NCBI GenBank assembly: GCA_003978875.1
Contig: QNXQ01000125.1
Coordinates: 1 to 10,049, forward strand
Length of the DNA stretch: 10,049 nucleotides
Source: Aquifex sp.
GTDB lineage: Bacteria; Aquificota; Aquificia; Aquificales; Aquificaceae
Direction: 5' to 3'
Under the pieces are notes generated by a model, which saw only the letters and a list, made by a program, of their open reading frames with translations, did not search any database and was not told the origin of the DNA. Shown here in pieces: positions 6,519 to 10,049 of this stretch. The stretch's first letter is position 1. Each line of letters begins with the position of its first letter. Position numbers and translations under genes: made by a program.

Positions 6519-7233
6519 GCTGGAAGTAAAAGAAGTTTATAAGGATTTTAAAGGGAAAAAAGTCCTGAAAGGTATTTCTCTCTCTGTGAATAGAGGAGAA
6601 ATAGTTGGACTGCTGGGACCTAACGGTGCAGGGAAAACCACACTTTTTAACTCAATTATAGGGTTTATAGGAATAGATAAGGGAAGTATCCTATTGGAAG
6701 GTGAAGATATAACCCATTTACCGCCTTTCAAGAGAGCGGAAAAAGGACTCGCTTTTCTTCCGCAGGAACATTCCCTTTTTGAAGATTTAACAGTTATCGA
6801 AAACCTGATGATATTTTTGGAGTTCTTTACAAATAACAGGAATGAAGCTTTAGCCAAAGCGGAAATGCTTCTTGAGGATTTTGGACTTATAGACCTTAAA
6901 GACCAGAAAGCCTATACCCTTTCGGGAGGACAAAAGAGGAGATTGGAAATAGCCCGTTCTCTTATTACTAATCCTAAGTATATATTGCTGGATGAACCCT
7001 TTGCAGGACTGGACCCAATTATAGTTTCCGAAATAAGAAAGTTAATTTTAAGGCTTAAAGAAAACGGTATAGGAATATTGATAACGGATCATAATGTAAG
7101 GGAAACCATAAAGATGGTTGACAGGGTATATATAATTTCCGAGGGAAAGGTTCTGGCACAGGGTAAACCTGAGGATGTTGTAAAGATAAAAGAGGTAAAA
7201 AAGACTTATCTGGGTGAGGAGTTTGAGTTATAA
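6517..7233 (+). CDS. lptB: LPS export ABC transporter ATPase LptB
   Basis: Cytoplasmic ATPase that powers extraction of lipopolysaccharide from the inner membrane with LptF/LptG. The 238 residues contain Walker A GPNGAGKTT (34-42), Q-loop Q83, signature LSGGQ (135-139), Walker B YILLDEP (155-161) with E160, D-loop AGLD (163-166) and H-loop H192. The LptB subfamily is shown by FAGLDPI, the block GILITDHNVRET (186-197) and the C-terminal YLGEEFEL, rather than the branched-chain amino acid LivG/LivF type it otherwise resembles. It starts at GTG, 11 bp after the preceding stop and with no Shine-Dalgarno, so translational coupling is likely. In many proteobacteria lptB precedes rpoN; here a tRNA gene follows instead. 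It supports an outer membrane with LPS. Confidence 0.93.
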   Translation: MLEVKEVYKDFKGKKVLKGISLSVNRGEIVGLLGPNGAGKTTLFNSIIGFIGIDKGSILLEGEDITHLPPFKRAEKGLAFLPQEHSLFEDLTVIENLMIFLEFFTNNRNEALAKAEMLLEDFGLIDLKDQKAYTLSGGQKRRLEIARSLITNPKYILLDEPFAGLDPIIVSEIRKLILRLKENGIGILITDHNVRETIKMVDRVYIISEGKVLAQGKPEDVVKIKEVKKTYLGEEFEL

Positions 7234-7242
7234 TAGTATAAT
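7229..7242 (+). promoter_or_regulatory. tandem TATAAT boxes before the tRNA gene
   Basis: Two perfect TATAAT hexamers lie at 7229-7234 (overlapping the lptB stop) and 7237-7242. The first would start transcription near 7241, giving a leader of about 7 nt. The second would start it at or just inside the tRNA 5' end (7248). No clear -35 hexamer accompanies either. The tRNA could also be made by read-through from lptB. Confidence 0.45.
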
Positions 7243-7247
7243 CCCAA

Positions 7248-7323
7248 AGGCGCGTAGCTCAGTTGGGAGAGCGCCGGCCCGACACGCCGGAGGTCGGGGG
7301 TTCAAGTCCCCCCGCGCCTACCA
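7248..7323 (+). tRNA. tRNA-Val (anticodon GAC), with C33
   Basis: A complete 76-nt cloverleaf. The acceptor AGGCGCG pairs with CGCGCCT, discriminator is A73 and CCA is encoded. The D-arm is GCTC/AGTTGGGA/GAGC, the anticodon arm CCGGC-CCGACAC-GCCGG, the variable region AGGTC and the T-arm GGGGG-TTCAAGT-CCCCC. All 21 stem pairs are Watson-Crick and 19 are G-C, as expected for a hyperthermophile. Anticodon GAC (34-36) reads GUU/GUC valine codons. U8, A14, G15-C48, G18-G19 and the T-loop are canonical. The exception is position 33, which is C instead of the near-universal U. The 3' end lies 17 bp from the convergent hisB stop; no terminator is seen. Confidence 0.96.
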
Positions 7324-7340
7324 TTTGATAAAAATTTCCT

Positions 7341-7919
7341 TCAGATAACTCCCTTAGTTGAAGGTATATCCTGACCCTCTTTCCTTACAGCATCTTTAAG
7401 GGTTAAGGCAAAGGATTTGAAACAAGCTTCTGCTATGTGATGCAGTATCTTCCCGTCTAAAACTTTTATATGAAGAGTGCTTTTACTTTCAAGGGCAAAA
7501 CCTTTAAAGAATTCCCATATAAGCTCAAAGTCAAAATCTGTTATTTTCCCCCTTAAACCTTTATCTTCATAGAAAAAAAGAGGTCTTCCTGATATATCTA
7601 TGGCGGATAGTATAAGAGCTTCATCCATAGGAACGATTGAATGCCCGTACCTTCTTATTCCCTTTTTGTCTCCGAGGGCTTTTAGAACCGCCTGTCCAAG
7701 AACAATACCGCAATCCTCTACTGTATGGTGATGGGATACGTGAACGTCTCCTTCTGCCTCCACCTCAAGGTCAAATCTCCCGTGTCTTGCGAAAGATTCA
7801 AGCATGTGTGTCAGGAAACCTACGGGTGTATTCACTCTATATATGCCCGAACCGTCAAGGTTTATATAGACCTTTATTTTAGTTTCCTTTGTTTGCCTAT
7901 AAACTTCCGCTTCTCTCAT
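7341..7919 (-). CDS. hisB: imidazoleglycerol-phosphate dehydratase
   Basis: Sixth step of histidine biosynthesis: imidazole glycerol phosphate -> imidazole acetol phosphate + water, in a Mn-dependent cytoplasmic 24-mer. The 192 residues correspond to the monofunctional enzyme, without the N-terminal phosphatase found in E. coli HisB. The internally duplicated metal-binding motifs are HHHTVED (63-69) and LHHIAEACF (159-167). H38 and H46 in TPVGFLTHM...ARHG, DEALILSAIDISGRP (99-113) and the C-terminal PSTKG (186-190) are also present. It begins 11 bp after the stop of the CBS/GGDEF-like gene and has no clear Shine-Dalgarno, so it is probably translated from the same mRNA by coupling. No other his gene is present, as in genomes where histidine genes are scattered. 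Confidence 0.97.
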   Translation of the reverse strand: MREAEVYRQTKETKIKVYINLDGSGIYRVNTPVGFLTHMLESFARHGRFDLEVEAEGDVHVSHHHTVEDCGIVLGQAVLKALGDKKGIRRYGHSIVPMDEALILSAIDISGRPLFFYEDKGLRGKITDFDFELIWEFFKGFALESKSTLHIKVLDGKILHHIAEACFKSFALTLKDAVRKEGQDIPSTKGVI

Positions 7920-7930
7920 AAGAAGATACT

Positions 7931-9217
7931 TTAACCTACCTTTTCCGTAGCAGTATTTTCTTTTATTAATCTGTGAATTTCTTTGAAGTTTATATCACCC
8001 GCAAGTATGTAAACCTTTCCGTTATGTTCAAACCTTTTGGCAACGGTTATACAAAAATCATCCGTAGCCTTAGATAAATATATATCAGATATATATTCAC
8101 CCTTTTCCATGGTTTCCTTGAAATAAGGTCTTTCGCTTCTATCAGCTCCTTTTTTCCCTTGAGCTACGAAGTAATTCACATTGGGATTAACGATGTTATT
8201 GGAAATCTGAAGCCCGCTTGAGCTGATTAGATAAAAAAGTTCAAAATAAGTGTATTTTTTAAACATATCGTAGAGTACAAATTCCCATATATCCTTTGGT
8301 GAATTTACCAATTCCTCTACAATTTCTAAAAAGTCCGAGAGTATCTTTTCCTTTATGTTTTTCAAAAGTTTCTTTTTCCTCGGGTCATAAAGGATTAGTT
8401 TTGGTTGTATACTGTGTACCACAAAAATGTATCCTGATATTTTCTTTGCCCTTCCTCTTAACTCTTTTATTTTCTTGTAAAGATTTTCCTGGGAATCCAC
8501 ATATCTTAAGTTTATAGAGATACCGTAAAGAGAAGCTTCGGGATAATCTGCAAATAAAACGGAATACTCCTTAAAGAACTCTCCGAATAGAGCCTTTACT
8601 TTTTCTTTTTCTGGAGGCTCCTGGGAAAGCATCCATATTTCTTCTGTTTCCGCTATTTCCTCTATTTCCCCTGAGAAACTTTCCTGTATGTCTTCGTAAA
8701 GTATCTTTATTAAACCTTTAGTTTTTTCATAGCCGAATTTTTCTTTGAAACCTTTTAGGTTTTTTATACCGAAAATGTATAGGTACGCTTCCTTTCCCAG
8801 AGATTTCCTGATATGTTGAATAAGAGGAATAATATACTCCCTATACTTTGTGATATAGTGAAGCAGTACATCGTAAGTCAACACTCCTATGTATTTTCCT
8901 TTCTTATCAGTAACTATTATGGGTTCTCTGATTATAGGTAGCAGTTCAATAATCCCTATAAGACCATCTCTTTCTAAATTAAAATCCCTGATTTTCACAG
9001 CCAATCTGCTGAGGTCACCCGCTATTAGGTCCTTTCTCGTTACTCCTTCCACGTCCTTTCTGAACACTACACCTATGGGTTTACCTTCCTTTAATACGGT
9101 GAGGTATTCGTATATCCTTAGTTCGGAAAAGATTTGCCTTAGTTCGTCTATACTCAAATCATAAGATACAGTAGGTACGCTTATGCAAATCTCTCCAAGT
9201 TCAAAATACTTCTTCAT
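7931..9217 (-). CDS. CBS-pair / degenerate GGDEF / Cache-like signalling protein
   Basis: A 428-residue protein with no signal peptide or membrane helix. Residues about 5-125 look like a CBS pair (LKEGKPIGVVFRKDV and VTDKKGKYIGVLTYDVLL mark the two repeats). Residues about 143-268 resemble a GGDEF domain in fold: YLYIFGIKNLKGFKEKFGYE (145-164) parallels its nucleotide-binding start. The GGDEF signature itself is missing, and the corresponding region reads IAETEEIWMLSQ (188-199). Diguanylate cyclase activity is therefore unlikely. Residues about 323-412 resemble a PDC/Cache sensor (FELFYLISSSGLQ, then RSERPYFKETMEKGEYIS and a closing KVYILAGDINF). Such domains are usually extracytoplasmic, but a cytosolic version occurs as the YkuI C-terminal domain. 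ATG with weak AGGG overlaps the upstream gene by 17 bp, and hisB follows 13 bp after its stop begins. The role is unknown; ligand sensing is an inference. Confidence 0.75.
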   Translation of the reverse strand: MKKYFELGEICISVPTVSYDLSIDELRQIFSELRIYEYLTVLKEGKPIGVVFRKDVEGVTRKDLIAGDLSRLAVKIRDFNLERDGLIGIIELLPIIREPIIVTDKKGKYIGVLTYDVLLHYITKYREYIIPLIQHIRKSLGKEAYLYIFGIKNLKGFKEKFGYEKTKGLIKILYEDIQESFSGEIEEIAETEEIWMLSQEPPEKEKVKALFGEFFKEYSVLFADYPEASLYGISINLRYVDSQENLYKKIKELRGRAKKISGYIFVVHSIQPKLILYDPRKKKLLKNIKEKILSDFLEIVEELVNSPKDIWEFVLYDMFKKYTYFELFYLISSSGLQISNNIVNPNVNYFVAQGKKGADRSERPYFKETMEKGEYISDIYLSKATDDFCITVAKRFEHNGKVYILAGDINFKEIHRLIKENTATEKVG

Positions 9218-9524
9218 AATCTATCCCTAAGTTTTTATAATGGTATATCTTGTTCTTGTAAACAACTATTAGCTCGATCTGAAAATCTTCTCCCTCAAAG
9301 ATTTCATAGGAAGTTTTTAATACTTTTAGGAACTTCTTCTTCGTAAAATTTTCAACCGGAAAGAATTTGTTTCCACCTTTTACTTCAATTACTATCTTTT
9401 TCCCATCGTATTCTGCAAGTATATCAATTTCTCCGTAGCGCGTATGGATATTTTTCCCGAGAATTTTGTATCCTTTACTTTTCAGATATTCCTCTGCAAG
9501 TGTTTCAAATTCTCTACCTTTCAT
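9201..9524 (-). CDS. yraN: YraN/UPF0102 family protein with endonuclease-like fold
   Basis: A 107-residue protein of the YraN (UPF0102) family, which has the restriction-endonuclease-like PD-(D/E)XK fold; the biological role is not settled. Visible core: MKGREFETLAEEYL (1-14) with E5, GEIDILAEYD (31-40) with D34, and IVIEVKGG (44-51) with E47 and K49. Together these form the E...GEID...EVK arrangement of the family, so metal-dependent nuclease chemistry is possible. The ATG at 9524 is preferred because MKGREFE matches the family N-terminus. A TTG-started extension to 9554 would add 10 residues but begins in a hairpin and has no ribosome site. The ATG also lacks a good Shine-Dalgarno. Its end overlaps the next gene by 17 bp. 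Length is slightly below the usual 115-130 residues. Confidence 0.88.
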   Translation of the reverse strand: MKGREFETLAEEYLKSKGYKILGKNIHTRYGEIDILAEYDGKKIVIEVKGGNKFFPVENFTKKKFLKVLKTSYEIFEGEDFQIELIVVYKNKIYHYKNLGIDYEEVF

Positions 9525-9537
9525 AAAAGGTATAAGG

Positions 9538-9553
9538 TGCCCCAAAAGGGGCA
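9538..9553 (-). terminator. hairpin after the cytochrome c1 gene
   Basis: On the minus strand TGCCCC-TTTT-GGGGCA forms a perfect 6-bp stem with a 4-nt loop, 7 bp after the cytochrome stop. The following bases (CCTTATACC) are not a T-run, so full intrinsic termination is doubtful. It may act as a weak terminator or protect the 3' end of the upstream mRNA. It lies 13 bp before the preferred yraN start. Confidence 0.4.
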
Positions 9554-9560
9554 AAGGAGA

Positions 9561-10049
9561 TTAATGATAACCCAGTCTCTTCAGTAGATTTGTCTTATAC
9601 TTCCAGAGCAATAGTCCCATAACGATGAAGTATGCTATAACGAGGATACCCATCACATTCCTTTTGACTTGTTCCTTAGGAGGAGGAGTGTTTACAGATT
9701 TCATGTAAGCAACGATTTTAGCAACTTTTTCTTTAGCCTGTTTGTCATATTGAGGATTAAACATTTGAGGCATGGAAGTTCCGGGCAGTACCTTTTGAGG
9801 GTTGAGGATGAACTGATAAAGGTAACCTTCTCCTCTTGCGAGGTACATTGTAGAAAGGTCAGGAGGTACTTGTCCTAAAGCAGCTTTTAAACCTTGAAGG
9901 TCTTCATAGGCAAATGCTTCATAAACATCTCTCGGAACAAAGAATCTATCTTTATATAGAATCCCGTGCCTGTATACAGGTCTTCCTGCTGATTTTTCAA
10001 CGTTCTTCCATTTTGGATTGGCTTGAACACTCATCAAGTAAATACCGTC
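9561..10049 (-). CDS. petC: cytochrome c1 of a bc1-type complex, C-terminal part (5' end outside window)
   Basis: The reading frame is open through the right edge; 162 residues plus stop are visible, and no ribosome site precedes the internal TTG/ATG at 10035, so the true start and the CXXCH haem-binding motif lie outside. Diagnostic of cytochrome c1 are VPPDLSTMYLARG (visible residues 61-73), VLPGTSMPQMF (87-97), whose Met residues are candidates for the sixth haem ligand, and a single C-terminal membrane anchor (about 132-149) ending in a basic KTNLLKRLGYH. This subunit passes electrons from the Rieske protein to a soluble cytochrome c in quinol oxidation. Gene order (c1 last) fits a bc1 operon lying to the right, not visible here. 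c1 is favoured over a generic cytochrome c because of the PPDLS block and the C-terminal anchor. Confidence 0.85.
   Translation of the reverse strand, partial: DGIYLMSVQANPKWKNVEKSAGRPVYRHGILYKDRFFVPRDVYEAFAYEDLQGLKAALGQVPPDLSTMYLARGEGYLYQFILNPQKVLPGTSMPQMFNPQYDKQAKEKVAKIVAYMKSVNTPPPKEQVKRNVMGILVIAYFIVMGLLLWKYKTNLLKRLGYH

Noticed and set aside
7637..7934. Plus-strand reading frames opposite hisB
   Set aside because: They lie antisense to intact hisB, with no ribosome site and no family resemblance.
9525..9554. TTG-started extension of YraN by 10 residues
   Set aside because: It begins within the inverted repeat, has no Shine-Dalgarno, and the family N-terminus matches the ATG at 9524.
9561..10037. 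Complete 158-residue membrane protein starting at 10037
   Set aside because: The frame stays open to the window edge with no ribosome site, and the content is the C-terminal part of cytochrome c1, so it is a partial gene.
1..10049. Mobile elements, CRISPR arrays, prophage or defence genes
   Set aside because: No transposase, integrase, regularly spaced repeats or terminal inverted repeats were found. All genes are conserved core functions apart from the CBS/GGDEF-like protein.

Overview
The window looks like chromosomal DNA from a hyperthermophilic, Gram-negative-type bacterium of the Aquificales, very close to Aquifex. The evidence is a thioredoxin-like [2Fe-2S] ferredoxin that I recognise from memory as nearly identical to A. 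aeolicus Fd4, a DHH-CBS-CBS-nucleotidyltransferase fusion of the type used as the A-adding enzyme in Aquifex, a tRNA whose stems are 19/21 G-C pairs inside AT-richer coding DNA, and an LPS-transport ATPase. Species-level identity is an inference; no database was searched.

Layout. Positions 1-3138 (minus strand) hold a nitrogen-assimilation operon transcribed glnB (PII) -> glnA (glutamine synthetase) -> amtB (ammonium channel). A strong Shine-Dalgarno at the left edge suggests a further gene just outside. A near-perfect sigma-54 promoter drives it, and three TGTTWACA boxes lie about 90-120 bp upstream where an enhancer-binding activator would sit. A small hairpin-plus-T-run lies between glnA and amtB. 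Positions 3364-3938 hold hfq (plus) and the ferredoxin (minus), which converge so tightly that their stop codons share TTAA. Positions 4035-7323 (plus) hold the 823-residue A-adding-type enzyme, lptB and a tRNA-Val(GAC) gene with an encoded CCA. Positions 7341-10049 (minus) hold the 3' end of a cytochrome c1 gene (its 5' part is outside), a YraN-family nuclease-fold protein, an unusual CBS/degenerate-GGDEF/Cache-like protein and hisB.

How the genes fit together. AmtB imports ammonium, GlnA fixes it into glutamine, and GlnB senses nitrogen and energy status; AmtB keeps the C-terminal tail that PII proteins dock on and GlnB keeps the T-loop Tyr51. The A-adding-type enzyme should finish or repair tRNA 3' ends. 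The cytochrome c1 gene belongs to a bc1-type respiratory complex. The YraN, CBS/GGDEF-like and hisB genes overlap or nearly touch and probably share a transcript. No mobile element, CRISPR array, rRNA or integration site was seen. The longest gene-free stretch is the 225-bp glnB-hfq spacer.

The points most worth a second look are the C33 in the tRNA-Val anticodon loop, the cytosolic CBS-GGDEF-Cache-like protein, the sigma-54 promoter with its triple upstream boxes, and an identical 13-bp leader in front of two Shine-Dalgarno-less genes.
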